NCBI GenBank assembly: GCA_000955785.1
Contig: JYOD01000007.1
Span: 17,341 to 81,340, forward strand
Direction of reading: 5' to 3'
Source of the DNA: Burkholderiaceae bacterium 16
GTDB lineage: Bacteria; Pseudomonadota; Gammaproteobacteria; Burkholderiales; Burkholderiaceae
DNA: 64,000 bases
The notes below the pieces were generated by a model. The model did not search any database, was not told the origin of the DNA, and saw nothing but the letters and a program-made list of their open reading frames with translations. The position numbers and the translations under genes were made by a program. This document shows positions 17,845 through 26,698 of this stretch, piece after piece. The number at the start of each line of letters is the position of its first letter. The stretch's first letter is position 1.

Positions 17845-18813
17845 TCAGTCCAGCTTGACGCCGAGTTCGGCGATCAGCTTGCCGTAGCGTGCATATTCGG
17901 CGCGCGAGAAGGCATCGAACTGGGTGGCGTTGAGCGTACCCGGCAACGCGCCCACGTCATTGAGACGGCGCACGGTGTCGGGATCCTTGAGTATGGTGGC
18001 CAGCGCCGCGCTCAGCTTTTGCAGCGTGGCGGGCGGCGCGCCGGCCGGGGCGTAGACCCCGTACCAGGCATTCATCTGGATGCCGGGCACGCCGGCTTCG
18101 GCCAGCGTGGGTACGTTAGGCAGCAGCGCCGAGCGCTGGTCGGCGGTGACTGCCAGCGCGCGCAGCTTGCCGGCCTTGATGTGGTTGATGACCGAGGGCA
18201 TGGTCTCGAAGCTCATGTCGACCTGGCCGCCCATCAGGTCCACCAGCGCGCTGCTGCTGCTCTTGTACGGCACGTGCAGCAGCTTGCCGTGGATCTGGCG
18301 GGCAAACGCCGCGCCGGCCAGGTGCTGGGTGCTGCCGACGCCGGAGGAGCTGTAGCGGAATTTGTCGGGATTGGCCTGGATCTGCGCCACCAGCGCTTTT
18401 ACGTCTTGCGCCGGCACCTGGTTGTTGACCACCAGCACATTGGGCACCGACGACACCAGGCCCACCGGCGCCAGGTCCTTGAGCGGGTTGAACTGCAGCT
18501 TGAGCAGGTGGGGCGCGATGGCCTGAGAGGTGACCACGCCCATCAGCAGCGTGTTGCCATCCGGCGCCGCCTTGGCGGTGATGTCGGCGGCGATGGTGTT
18601 GGAGGCGCCAGGCCGGTTGTCCACCACGACCGGCTGCTTGAGGATGGCGGCCAGCTTGTCGGAGACGATGCGCGCCATCACGTCGGTGCCGCCTCCCGGC
18701 GCCGCGCCTACCATCATCCGTACGGGGCGGGTGTCCTGCGCGTGGACGCCGGTTGCCATGGCGGCTGCCAGTCCCATCACGCCGGCGAAGGCGCCGGTCA
18801 TCCATCGTTTCAT
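17845..18813 (-). CDS. Bug/TctC family periplasmic receptor
   Basis: A 322-residue Bug protein, first gene of the leftward sugar-acid operon. Signal peptide about 1-26 (cleavage after GVHAQ), then RPVRMMVGAAPGGGTDVMAR and VVDNRPGASN. The ATG at 18811-18813 has GGAGACAACA in front; another ATG four codons upstream overlaps that site. It probably binds the sugar acid processed by the downstream enzymes. No TctAB permease genes are present. Confidence 0.95.
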   Translation of the reverse strand: MKRWMTGAFAGVMGLAAAMATGVHAQDTRPVRMMVGAAPGGGTDVMARIVSDKLAAILKQPVVVDNRPGASNTIAADITAKAAPDGNTLLMGVVTSQAIAPHLLKLQFNPLKDLAPVGLVSSVPNVLVVNNQVPAQDVKALVAQIQANPDKFRYSSSGVGSTQHLAGAAFARQIHGKLLHVPYKSSSSALVDLMGGQVDMSFETMPSVINHIKAGKLRALAVTADQRSALLPNVPTLAEAGVPGIQMNAWYGVYAPAGAPPATLQKLSAALATILKDPDTVRRLNDVGALPGTLNATQFDAFSRAEYARYGKLIAELGVKLD

Positions 18814-18954
18814 TGTTGTCTCCATGTCTTGTTATGGGCCTGCGCCGGAGCGCGGATGGGGCAACTATAAGGATGGGAGCGATGCGTGACTACTGACGTT
18901 TATTGAATGGGTGATTACTTTAAGGAATACCTCGCGGCGGGTGCCAGGCGCCGC

Positions 18955-19890
18955 TCAGGATTCCGCCTGCCCGGCGCGGAGCAGCTTGATCAACTGGCCC
19001 GCGGCGGCGGAAAGCGTGCCCCCGCGCCGGGTCACGACCCCAAAGGTCTGCTGGCGGGACCGCATCGTCACCGGCAGGATGCGCAGCATCTTTTGCCGGG
19101 CGAACAGTTCGGCCACGCTGGTCGGCAGCAGCGAGACCAGTTTCGCGCTGCGCTGCAGCAAGGCCACGGTGACGAAGCTGGAGGAGGTGGTGATCGCATT
19201 CGCCGGCATGCCCACGCCGACCATGTCCAACTCGCGCTGCAACAACTCGTGCATTGGCATCTGGCCGGGGTAGACGATCCACCGGTAGCCGGCCAGGTCG
19301 GCAAAGGTGAGCGTCCTGGCGCGCGGCGCGGCATGGCTGTAGCCCACCACGGCCGAGATCGGTTCGTCGCCAATCGCCTGGTAGTGGTACCTGGCGGGCT
19401 GGTCGCTTACCAGCGCGCGCCCGATGACCAGGTCCAGGCGCCCGTCGTCCAGCAGCGTGAGCATGCGCAGGCTGGTGTCTTCGACGATTTCGATGGAAAG
19501 GTTCGGCTGTTCGTCCTGCATGGTCTCGAGCGCCGGCACCAGCAAATCCGGGACCGCGCCCATGATGGCGCCGACGGCCAGGTGGCCGCCCTTGCCGGAA
19601 CGGATCTCGGCCATGTCCTGGCACAAGGCAGTGAGATCCGTCGCCAGCAGCCGCGCGTAGCGGATCACGCAGTGGCCGAACTGGTTTGGCCGCATGCCGG
19701 TCTTGGAGCGCTCGAACAGCGGGGCGTCCAGCATGCCTTCCAGCTCCTGCAAGGCCTTGCTGGCCGCCGATTGTGTCATGGCCATGGCCGACGCGGCCTG
19801 GTGCAGGGATTTGTGGTCGTCCAGCGCGATCAGCAATTGCAGTTGCTTCATGCGCAGGCGGGACATCAGAACGTCAAGCGTGGCCTTCAT
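18955..19890 (-). CDS. LysR-type regulator of the sugar-acid module
   Basis: A 311-residue LysR regulator of the GbpR/CbbR-like branch. The HTH (LIALDDHKSLHQAASAMAMT, then QSAASKALQELEGML) is near residues 19-55. It lies between the leftward Bug operon and the rightward keto-deoxy acid dehydratase gene, and diverges from the latter. The gap on that side holds a perfect 8-bp inverted repeat at 19949-19982, the likely binding site. It probably controls both arms in response to a sugar acid or its keto-deoxy derivative. Confidence 0.9.
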   Translation of the reverse strand: MKATLDVLMSRLRMKQLQLLIALDDHKSLHQAASAMAMTQSAASKALQELEGMLDAPLFERSKTGMRPNQFGHCVIRYARLLATDLTALCQDMAEIRSGKGGHLAVGAIMGAVPDLLVPALETMQDEQPNLSIEIVEDTSLRMLTLLDDGRLDLVIGRALVSDQPARYHYQAIGDEPISAVVGYSHAAPRARTLTFADLAGYRWIVYPGQMPMHELLQRELDMVGVGMPANAITTSSSFVTVALLQRSAKLVSLLPTSVAELFARQKMLRILPVTMRSRQQTFGVVTRRGGTLSAAAGQLIKLLRAGQAES

Positions 19891-19948
19891 GGGAACCTGG
19901 GGCGGAAGCTACGTGAGTCGCAAAAGCGATCACGAGATGGAAAGGTTT

Positions 19949-19982
19949 CAATATACATCGCGGCCTGGCGCACCGTATATTG
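19949..19982. promoter_or_regulatory. Inverted repeat, probable LysR operator
   Basis: CAATATAC at 19949-19956 and its exact complement GTATATTG at 19975-19982 are separated by 18 bases in the divergent promoter between the LysR gene and the dehydratase gene. The 34-bp dyad is AT-rich at its arms in an otherwise GC-rich region and is centred about 95 bases upstream of the dehydratase ATG, fitting a LysR recognition site. Confidence 0.7.
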
Positions 19983-20059
19983 CTTCCCTGTCACAAGCCC
20001 CCTCGACGTGGGGCTCCGGCCGGACCCGGCGCCGCCGGCAAGAACAAGGAGGAGAGACC

Positions 20060-20992
20060 ATGAACATGCCCAAAGCCAACGCCGTCTACCGTGGTGTATT
20101 CCCGGTGGCACCCACCATCTTCGATGAACAAGGTGGCCTTGACCTCGACGGCCAGCGCCGCTGCATCGATTTCATGATCGACGCCGGCTCCGACGGCATC
20201 TGCATCCTGGCGAATTTCTCCGAGCAGTTCGTGCTGTCCGACGACGAGCGCAGCCTGCTGATGGCGACCGTGCTGGACCATGTGGCCGGTCGCGTGCCGG
20301 TGATCGTCACCACCACGCACTTCAGTTCGCGCATCTGCGCCGCACGCAGCCGCGCCGCGCAGGACGCCGGCGCCGCCATGGTGATGGTGATGCCGCCGTA
20401 TCACGGCGCCACCATCCGCGTGCCAGAGCGCGCCATCCACGACTTCTTCGCCACGGTGTCCGGCGCGATCGACATCCCCATCATGATCCAGGATGCGCCC
20501 GTGAGCGGCACCACGCTGTCGGCCCCGTTCCTGGCGCGCATGGCGAAGGAGATCGCCAACGTCTCGTACTTCAAGATCGAAGTGCCGCAGTCCGCGGCCA
20601 AGTTGCGCGAGCTGATCGAACTCGGCGGCGACGCCATCGTGGGCCCGTGGGATGGCGAGGAAGCCATCACGCTGATGGCCGACCTCGATGCGGGCGCCAC
20701 CGGCGCAATGACCGGCGCGGGCTTCCCCGACGGCATTCGCAAGATCATGGATGCCTACCAGGCCGGCGACACGGAGCTCGCCGCGCAGCACTACCAGCAA
20801 TGGCTGCCGCTGATCAACTACGAGAACCGGCAAGGCTGGCTGGCGACGGCCAAGGTGCTGATGAAGGAGGGCGGCGTGATTGCTTCCGACGCCGTGCGCC
20901 ACCCCTTGCAGCCGATGCACCCGGCCACGCGCGCCGGTCTGTTGAAGATCGCGCGCAGGCTGGATCCGGTGGTGCTGCGCTGGGGCCGGTGA
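20060..20992 (+). CDS. araD: DHDPS-family L-2-keto-3-deoxyarabonate dehydratase-like protein
   Basis: A 310-residue Schiff-base enzyme of the dihydrodipicolinate synthase family. It closely resembles, from memory, the L-2-keto-3-deoxyarabonate dehydratase of Azospirillum brasilense: RGVFPVAPTIFDEQG, FMIDAGSDGICILANFSEQF, MPPYHGAT and the ending LDPVVLRW. The Schiff-base lysine is in SYFKIE and the conserved tyrosine in PPYHG. It would convert the keto-deoxy pentonate to alpha-ketoglutarate semialdehyde, the substrate of the dehydrogenase encoded next. ATG 20060 has AAGGAGGAGAGACC. The gene symbol follows the Azospirillum usage, not the E. coli epimerase. A hexarate (5-keto-4-deoxyglucarate) substrate is an alternative. 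Confidence 0.85.
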   Translation: MNMPKANAVYRGVFPVAPTIFDEQGGLDLDGQRRCIDFMIDAGSDGICILANFSEQFVLSDDERSLLMATVLDHVAGRVPVIVTTTHFSSRICAARSRAAQDAGAAMVMVMPPYHGATIRVPERAIHDFFATVSGAIDIPIMIQDAPVSGTTLSAPFLARMAKEIANVSYFKIEVPQSAAKLRELIELGGDAIVGPWDGEEAITLMADLDAGATGAMTGAGFPDGIRKIMDAYQAGDTELAAQHYQQWLPLINYENRQGWLATAKVLMKEGGVIASDAVRHPLQPMHPATRAGLLKIARRLDPVVLRWGR

Positions 20993-21060
20993 GCGGCCGG
21001 CAAGCATTGGACAACTGGCGGCGCTGCTAACGCGCCGCCTTTTCATTTCAAGGATAGAGC

Positions 21061-22650
21061 ATGAACATTTCAGGCGAATTGCTGATCGGGCGCCAGTCGG
21101 TGCGCGGCACCCATGGCGAGATCCGGGCTGTCGATCCGGCGACAGGGGAAACGCTGGGACCGGCCTTCGGCGGCGCCACGCCGCAGCAGCTGGAGCAGGC
21201 TTGCGCGCTGGCCGCGCAGGCCTTCGACGTCTATCGCGAAACCTCGCTCGAACAACGCGCCGCGTTCCTGGAGAAGATCGCCGCCAATATCCTTGAACTT
21301 GGTGATGCGCTGATCGAGCGCTGCATCAGCGAAAGTGGCTTGCCGCGTGCCCGGATAGAAGGCGAGCGCGGGCGCACCGTGGGCCAGCTCCGCCTGTTTG
21401 CCGCCGTGGTGCGGCAGGGGGATTTCCTCGACCTGCGCATCGATCCCGCGCAGCCGCAGCGCAAGCCGCTGCCGCGCGTGGACCTGCGCCTGCGCAATAT
21501 CGCGCTGGGGCCGGTGGCCGTGTTCGGCGCCAGCAATTTCCCGCTGGCGTTCTCCGTGGCCGGTGGCGATACCGCATCGGCGCTGGCAGCCGGCTGCCCG
21601 GTCATCGTCAAGGCGCATCCGGCCCATCCCGGCACATCGGAACTGGTTGGCCGCGCGATCCGGAAGGCCGTGGACGAGTCGGTTTTGCCCGAGGGAACGT
21701 TCTCCCTGCTGTTCGATTCCGGCCTGCAGATCGGCCAGGGGCTGGTGAGTGATCACCGTATTAAGGCGGTCGGCTTCACCGGCTCGCGCGCCGGCGGCAC
21801 GGCGCTGATGCAACTGGCCGCGACCCGCGCCGAGCCGATCCCGGTCTACGCGGAAATGAGCAGTATCAACCCGGTGCTGTTGTTCCCGCACGCGCTGGGC
21901 AGCCGTGCCGACGCCATCGGCAAGGCCTTCGCCGCCTCGCTGATGCTCGGCTCGGGCCAGTTCTGCACCAATCCGGGCCTGGTGCTGGCGGTGGAGGGGC
22001 CGGATCTCGATCGTTTCCTGGCGGCGGCCGAAGCGGCGATCGCGCAAGCCCCGGCGTCGACCATGCTGACTCCGGGCATCCACCGGGCATACGGCGCCGG
22101 CGTCGAAGGCCTTGGTTGCCATCCGCAGGTCAGCACCATTGCGCGCGGCCAGGCCGGCGCGCAATACCAGGGGCAGGCGGCGCTGTTCTCGACCACCGCA
22201 GAGGCCTTCCTCGCACACGAAGCACTGCGCGCGGAAATCTTCGGCGCGGCGTCGCTGGTGGTGCGATGCCCCGACCTGGCCGTCATGCGGCGTGTGGTGG
22301 AAAGCCTGGAAGGGCAACTGACCGCGGCCATCCATATCGATGAGGCCGACTACGATGCCGCGCGCGGCTTCCTGCCCGCGCTGGAGCGCCGCGTCGGCCG
22401 GATCCTTGTCAATGGCTTTGGCACGGGGGTGGAGGTGAGTCATGCGATGGTGCACGGCGGGCCGTATCCTTCCACCTCGGACGGCCGCTCAACGTCGGTC
22501 GGGAGCCTGGCCATCGCGCGCTTCCTCCGGCCCGTGTGCTACCAGGACATGCCTGCCGCCTTGCTGCCGCAGGCGCTGCGTACCGGTAATCCGCTCGGGC
22601 TTGCGGTGCGGGTGGATGGGGAGGCACAGGCCGGGCGACAAGCGCCATAG
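21061..22650 (+). CDS. Alpha-ketoglutarate semialdehyde dehydrogenase
   Basis: A 529-residue aldehyde dehydrogenase of the KGSADH type: long C-terminus, [20 protein letters not shown] cofactor segment, FTGSRAGG, glutamate in AEMSSINPV, and nucleophilic cysteine in [10 protein letters not shown]. It oxidises alpha-ketoglutarate semialdehyde to 2-oxoglutarate, feeding sugar-acid carbon into the TCA cycle. It follows the araD-like gene by 68 bases, with AAGGATAGAGC before ATG 21061. Together the two genes supply the end of a non-phosphorylated pentonate or hexarate pathway. Confidence 0.9.
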   Translation: MNISGELLIGRQSVRGTHGEIRAVDPATGETLGPAFGGATPQQLEQACALAAQAFDVYRETSLEQRAAFLEKIAANILELGDALIERCISESGLPRARIEGERGRTVGQLRLFAAVVRQGDFLDLRIDPAQPQRKPLPRVDLRLRNIALGPVAVFGASNFPLAFSVAGGDTASALAAGCPVIVKAHPAHPGTSELVGRAIRKAVDESVLPEGTFSLLFDSGLQIGQGLVSDHRIKAVGFTGSRAGGTALMQLAATRAEPIPVYAEMSSINPVLLFPHALGSRADAIGKAFAASLMLGSGQFCTNPGLVLAVEGPDLDRFLAAAEAAIAQAPASTMLTPGIHRAYGAGVEGLGCHPQVSTIARGQAGAQYQGQAALFSTTAEAFLAHEALRAEIFGAASLVVRCPDLAVMRRVVESLEGQLTAAIHIDEADYDAARGFLPALERRVGRILVNGFGTGVEVSHAMVHGGPYPSTSDGRSTSVGSLAIARFLRPVCYQDMPAALLPQALRTGNPLGLAVRVDGEAQAGRQAP

Positions 22651-22724
22651 CCGGCTTCGTCTCAGGCACGCAAGCGTAAGCGTGGCGCGGGTGCTTGCCG
22701 GCGCCGCGGCCTCCCCGCTAGGCG

Positions 22725-23255
22725 TTACTTCACGAAGCCGAGCACCTCGCGGAAGCGTTCGTGCCGGCTTGTCCGCATCCATTCGAAGGCAATCATCTCG
22801 ACCGTGGCGGCGGTGGCCCCGTCCCTGCGCATCCTGTCGATGGCCGCGTCGCGGCTGGAGGCCTTGCGCGAGCCGATGGCATCCAGCACGACGGTCACGC
22901 TCAGTCCGTGGCCGAGCAGCCCGGTGACCGTCTGGAAAACGCAGACGTGGGCTTCGCAGCCGGCTACCACTACGTGCTTCCGCCCGACAGGCAGTGCGTC
23001 GAGCAAGCCGTCCTGGCAGCCATCGAAATGGTCTTTGGCCACGGTCTGATCGCACAGGCGCCCGATCTCGCCGAGATTCCCGCCCAGGCTGCCGGGGCTT
23101 TGCTCGGTGCCGATCACCGGCACGCCCAGTACCCGCGCGATATTGGCCAGGCGCACGGCTTCCGTTACGACGCGATCGCTTTCATGGATCGCGGGCATCA
23201 GGCGCGCCTGGAGATCCACCAGCACCAGAACAGATTCAGCGGCGTTGTGCAGCAT
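22725..23255 (-). CDS. Isochorismatase-like cysteine hydrolase
   Basis: A 176-residue cysteine hydrolase of the isochorismatase superfamily. The catalytic triad is visible: D14 (LVDLQ), K74 (VAKDHFDG) and C105 (GCEAHVC). I chose the ATG at 23253-23255, the second of two close ATGs, because AAAGGGA lies six bases upstream of it and abuts the first. It lies 71 bases downstream of the HpaB/AbfD-family gene on the same strand and is probably co-transcribed. YcaC- or nicotinamidase-like amidase activity on a ring-cleavage or oxidation product is possible. Confidence 0.87.
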   Translation of the reverse strand: MLHNAAESVLVLVDLQARLMPAIHESDRVVTEAVRLANIARVLGVPVIGTEQSPGSLGGNLGEIGRLCDQTVAKDHFDGCQDGLLDALPVGRKHVVVAGCEAHVCVFQTVTGLLGHGLSVTVVLDAIGSRKASSRDAAIDRMRRDGATAATVEMIAFEWMRTSRHERFREVLGFVK

Positions 23256-23326
23256 GCGCATTCCCTTTGTGAGTTGGTGTGGCAAGCGCTTCCTGCATGC
23301 GATGCCTGGATGGAACCATAGCAGGC

Positions 23327-24901
23327 TCAAGCTGCATCATCGCGCCTGGACGGGACTACAGGCAAATCGATCATGACCGGCGCGCCAGGCACCGTGCAGC
23401 CTTGCGAGCAGCATTTGCCGGTTTGCGTGTTGCGCGTGATCGCGCGATCCGGATCGTCCGTCAGCCCGCGCGCCAGCAACCGTTCGACCAGTTGCACCTT
23501 GGAGCCGACAGGATAATGCCTGTAGATCTCCCGCTTCATCGCTTCCGGCGAGCCGCCGCCATGCAGGCTGATGACCGAGTACCAGCCGCCCTGATAGGAC
23601 GCCGTCAGGTCTTCGATGAACCGGGCCGTCTCGATGCGCCTGGCGTACGGCACATCGGGATTGGCCCGCAGGACATCCTGCAGCGTTGCCGCGGTGAGCG
23701 GGTTGTGATCTTCGTCGGGGCCCGGCAGCGCTACGATCAGCCCGCCCGATACATAGTGGGCGATCTTGTGCATGTCGTAGACCTGCGTGGCCAGCAGCAG
23801 CTTGCCGATGTTCGCGAACACCGGGTCCGGCACGAAGCTCTGCGCCGGCACGTCCTGCGTGGCATAGACGGAAGCGGCGACGCCGCAGGCGTAGAAGCCT
23901 TCCGTGATCTTGATCAGTTCCACCATCTGATCGCGCAGGTGCGATTCCTCGCCGGGGTCGAAGCCGTTGGCCTCGCACATCAACGCGCCCGCGCCGATCA
24001 GCAGGTCGCCGAAGCCGGCCCGCGCGCCGATGCAACTGTGGCGGTGATGCGTGGCGTAGTTGTATGTCATGTAGCCGCTGTGTTCCCATTCGCCGGCGTA
24101 GAACACGCGCTCCCACGGCACGAACACATTGTCGAACACCACGACGCCGGTCGACTGCCCATACCGGTTCGAGAACAGCGCCGCCTTCTCGCCCGGGCGG
24201 CCCGCGGGGCGGGCGACGATCGTGACGCCCCCGGCATCCACCGGCACCGCGCAGCACACGGCAAAGTCGGCGTCTTCCCGGGTCATGTTGCGGCAGGGCA
24301 TGACCAGGAATTCGTGCATGTAGGGCGCGCCCGTCACGATGGCCTTGGTCCCCGAGATGCGAATGCCCTTGCCGTCGCGATGCACGACGTGGACGTAGGC
24401 GTCCGCGTTGCCCTGCTGGTGCGGCCGCTTGCTGCGGTCGCCTTTCGCATCCGTCATCGCCACGCCCAGCGTCAGGTCGCGGTCCTGGACGTCGTGCAGG
24501 TAGTTGGCGAAGCGCTCGCGATGCTCAGTCGTTCCCTTGGCATCATCCAGCCGCGCTGAAACCTGGTGGATTGCGTTCAGTGCATCGTGCGTCAGGTAGC
24601 GCTGCGCGCAACCGGTTTCCTGGCAGACCAGCCGAACGGCTTCCAGCTTGTTGAGCAGGTCGCCGCTGCTGGTGTGAATGTGAAGCAGCCGGTTTACCAG
24701 CCTGCCGCTGCTGCCCTGGGTCGCGGTCATGACCGGGGCGTATTCAGGCCGCAGCGCATAGTCGTACGTCAGCCCCACCGCGTTGATGCCAGGCCGCAGC
24801 GCCGGCTCGTCGACCACGCTTTCAACCCGCCGGCCGTCAACGAATACCTTCGGATGGTACTGGCGCAGCGACTCCTCGTAGTCTTGTGCGGACATCATCA
24901 T
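23327..24901 (-). CDS. 4-hydroxyphenylacetate 3-hydroxylase / 4-hydroxybutyryl-CoA dehydratase family protein
   Basis: A 524-residue flavoprotein of the HpaB fold whose sequence tracks the 4-hydroxybutyryl-CoA dehydratase (AbfD) branch: SAQDYEESLR, VGLTYDYA, AMTDAKGDRS, VVVFDNVFVPWERVF, SLHGGGSPEA. AbfD binds a [4Fe-4S] cluster through Cys99, Cys103, His292 and Cys299. Here the aligned residues are C98, Y102, H286 and A293, so two ligands are missing (a non-aligned C290 is nearby). It may be a flavin-only monooxygenase or isomerase. The tail has an extra cysteine cluster (CCSQGC). Three ATGs are adjacent; the first, 24899-24901, has CAGGAGACCCGCC upstream. It is divergent from a TetR gene with a perfect operator between. 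Confidence 0.85.
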   Translation of the reverse strand: MMMSAQDYEESLRQYHPKVFVDGRRVESVVDEPALRPGINAVGLTYDYALRPEYAPVMTATQGSSGRLVNRLLHIHTSSGDLLNKLEAVRLVCQETGCAQRYLTHDALNAIHQVSARLDDAKGTTEHRERFANYLHDVQDRDLTLGVAMTDAKGDRSKRPHQQGNADAYVHVVHRDGKGIRISGTKAIVTGAPYMHEFLVMPCRNMTREDADFAVCCAVPVDAGGVTIVARPAGRPGEKAALFSNRYGQSTGVVVFDNVFVPWERVFYAGEWEHSGYMTYNYATHHRHSCIGARAGFGDLLIGAGALMCEANGFDPGEESHLRDQMVELIKITEGFYACGVAASVYATQDVPAQSFVPDPVFANIGKLLLATQVYDMHKIAHYVSGGLIVALPGPDEDHNPLTAATLQDVLRANPDVPYARRIETARFIEDLTASYQGGWYSVISLHGGGSPEAMKREIYRHYPVGSKVQLVERLLARGLTDDPDRAITRNTQTGKCCSQGCTVPGAPVMIDLPVVPSRRDDAA

Positions 24902-24950
24902 GGCGGGTCTCCTGGGGGTGAACGTCTCATTTTTAACTGGTGTTTTTAAA

Positions 24951-24967
24951 ATTAAACGCTGTTTAAT
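24951..24967. promoter_or_regulatory. Perfect palindrome, probable TetR operator
   Basis: ATTAAACGCTGTTTAAT is a 7-3-7 perfect inverted repeat in the 119-base gap between the leftward HpaB/AbfD-like gene and the rightward TetR gene. It sits in the most AT-rich part of the gap, where the divergent promoters must lie, and fits a TetR repressor site controlling both directions. Confidence 0.8.
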
Positions 24968-25020
24968 ATAATTGTCAAGCGTTCGATTCTGTGACACGAT
25001 GCGGTCTCACAGGAGAGGCA

Positions 25021-25716
25021 ATGAGCCCAGTGGCGGAAGAGCGCGAGCAGCAAAGGCGCGACAGGAAAGCGGTGGTGAGCGACGCCAAGCGCGCTCACAT
25101 CCTTGCGGCGGCCCGGCATGTGTTCGAGGAGCGCGGCCTGGACGGCGCCAGCATCCGGGAGATCGCCAAGCAGGCCGGCTACACGCCGGGTGCGATCTAT
25201 TCGTACTTCGACGCCAAGGAGGAGATCTACGGCGCACTGCTTGGCGAGTCGCTGGAACGGTTGAACGACGCGGTTGCCGAGGGCCTGGGCGCAGCGGCTT
25301 CCGACAGGGCGCGGGCCAGGCATGCCGCAATGCGGTTTTATGGCTTTTACGCCACCAATCCCCGGGACCTGGATCTTGGTTTCTATCTTTTCGGTGGCAT
25401 GAGGCCGCACGGACTGACGCCAGAGTTGAATGCCAGGCTCAACGGCCGGTTGCGCGACGCGCTGAAACCGTTCGAGGACGCGTTACTACGCCTTGGTGCG
25501 ACGCAAGACACCGCGCGGGCGGAGGTGACGGCATTCTTCGCGCACTGTGTCGGACTGCTTCTCCTGGAAAACACAAAACGAATCAGGATGTTCCAGGAGG
25601 ACTCCGGCAGGCTTTGCGAATGCTATGTCGATCGCGTCGTAGAGCGGATCGGTGCCGATTCTCCCGATACCATCCCCAATATCAATCGCCCGCAAAGGGA
25701 CGCAATTAACCCGTGA
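25021..25716 (+). CDS. TetR family transcriptional regulator
   Basis: A 231-residue TetR regulator. The HTH is at about residues 25-70 (ILAAARHVFEERGLDGASIR, then EIAKQAGYTPGAIYSYFDAK), followed by an alpha-helical ligand domain. ATG 25021 has CAGGAGAGGCA upstream. It diverges from the HpaB/AbfD-like gene and overlaps the deacylase gene by four bases (GTGA), so the last two are co-translated. It probably represses both directions through the 24951-24967 palindrome and releases on binding an organic or CoA ligand. Confidence 0.93.
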   Translation: MSPVAEEREQQRRDRKAVVSDAKRAHILAAARHVFEERGLDGASIREIAKQAGYTPGAIYSYFDAKEEIYGALLGESLERLNDAVAEGLGAAASDRARARHAAMRFYGFYATNPRDLDLGFYLFGGMRPHGLTPELNARLNGRLRDALKPFEDALLRLGATQDTARAEVTAFFAHCVGLLLLENTKRIRMFQEDSGRLCECYVDRVVERIGADSPDTIPNINRPQRDAINP

Positions 25717-26180
25717 GTCTGCAATCCGTAATGGCCTTCCTGGCGCAACACGCGCCCGATATCAGGATTCTCGAGACGACGACGAGCACCGCGACGGTTG
25801 CCGAGGCGGCCGAGACCCATGGCGTCGAGCCCGCCCAGATCGCCAAGACGCTGTCGCTGCGGCTGAAGGACGAGGTGGTCCTGCTGGTGATGGGGGGTGA
25901 CACGAGGATCGACAATCGGAAGTACAAGGACCAGTTCGGCGGGAAAGCAAAGATGCTGGATGCCGAAGACGTGCTGGCGTGGACCAGCCACCCCGTTGGC
26001 GGGGTTTGTCCGTTCGGTTTGCCCCATGAGCTGAAGGTCTTTGCGGACGTCTCGCTGAAGAAGTTCGACGAGGTGCTGCCGGCGGCGGGCGCAACCAATT
26101 CGGCCATCCGGATTTCGCCCGAGCACCTGGCGCGGCTCGTCAAGGCGCAGTGGGTCGATGTGGCGCAAGGCCAAGCATGA
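25713..26180 (+). CDS. YbaK/EbsC family aminoacyl-tRNA deacylase-like protein
   Basis: A 155-residue YbaK-domain protein. These proteins hydrolyse mischarged tRNAs such as Cys-tRNA-Pro. The key lysine is in QIAKTLSLR and the loop GGVCPFGLP is intact. It starts at GTG 25713, overlapping the TetR stop codon. The coupling to a TetR gene is unusual for a tRNA-editing factor and may be only positional. Confidence 0.9.
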   Translation: MSLQSVMAFLAQHAPDIRILETTTSTATVAEAAETHGVEPAQIAKTLSLRLKDEVVLLVMGGDTRIDNRKYKDQFGGKAKMLDAEDVLAWTSHPVGGVCPFGLPHELKVFADVSLKKFDEVLPAAGATNSAIRISPEHLARLVKAQWVDVAQGQA

Positions 26181-26259
26181 CGCCAGAGATTGCGCGCGCA
26201 AAGCGGCCTTAAAAAGCACCTGATGTAACATGACTCCCCAATCTGCCCAAGGAGAGGGA

Positions 26260-26652
26260 ATGTCTAAAGGTTTGGTATTGCTGGCCGCCGCCCTGACGGC
26301 GCAAGTGCTATTGCTTTCGGGTTGTGCCGGTGGCGTTAACGCGAGTTCCATCGAGGCGTCGGAACCGAAGCGCGTGCATTCCAATGCCAGCGTCAGCGAC
26401 CTGGTGCTGTGCCTGAAAGGCAGGCTGGGGGATGACGCCAGCGTGGTCGCTTACCCGGAGCCGGGGCGGGTCGATATCCGGGTCGGGCGCGCCCAGGATT
26501 CCGATTACCGGTTTTTTCACCTGATCAGCTTGCGTCGGGCCCAGGAAGGCTCGGATGTCGAGATCCGCAGCGCGGATGAATGGCATCCCTGGCTGAGTGC
26601 CAGCCGGATAGCCGGGATGGTCGATGACTGTGTACCGGGAAAGGCGCGCTGA
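26260..26652 (+). CDS. Small putative lipoprotein
   Basis: A 130-residue protein with a type II signal peptide: hydrophobic stretch at 5-19 and lipobox LSGC with the lipidated cysteine at C22. The rest is short and without a family I recognise; it has two further cysteines (in VLCLKG and DDCVPG) that could form a disulfide. GGAGAGGGA precedes the ATG. It stands alone and is probably exported to the outer membrane. Confidence 0.75.
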   Translation: MSKGLVLLAAALTAQVLLLSGCAGGVNASSIEASEPKRVHSNASVSDLVLCLKGRLGDDASVVAYPEPGRVDIRVGRAQDSDYRFFHLISLRRAQEGSDVEIRSADEWHPWLSASRIAGMVDDCVPGKAR

Positions 26653-26698
26653 ATAGCCTTTCCTCCATGCGCTCGCTGAAAGCGGGGCGCCTGCCGGG

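Noticed and set aside
23327-24901. Annotating this gene as a true 4-hydroxybutyryl-CoA dehydratase
   Set aside because: Two of the four cluster ligands are replaced (Y102, A293), so the radical dehydratase mechanism is unlikely.
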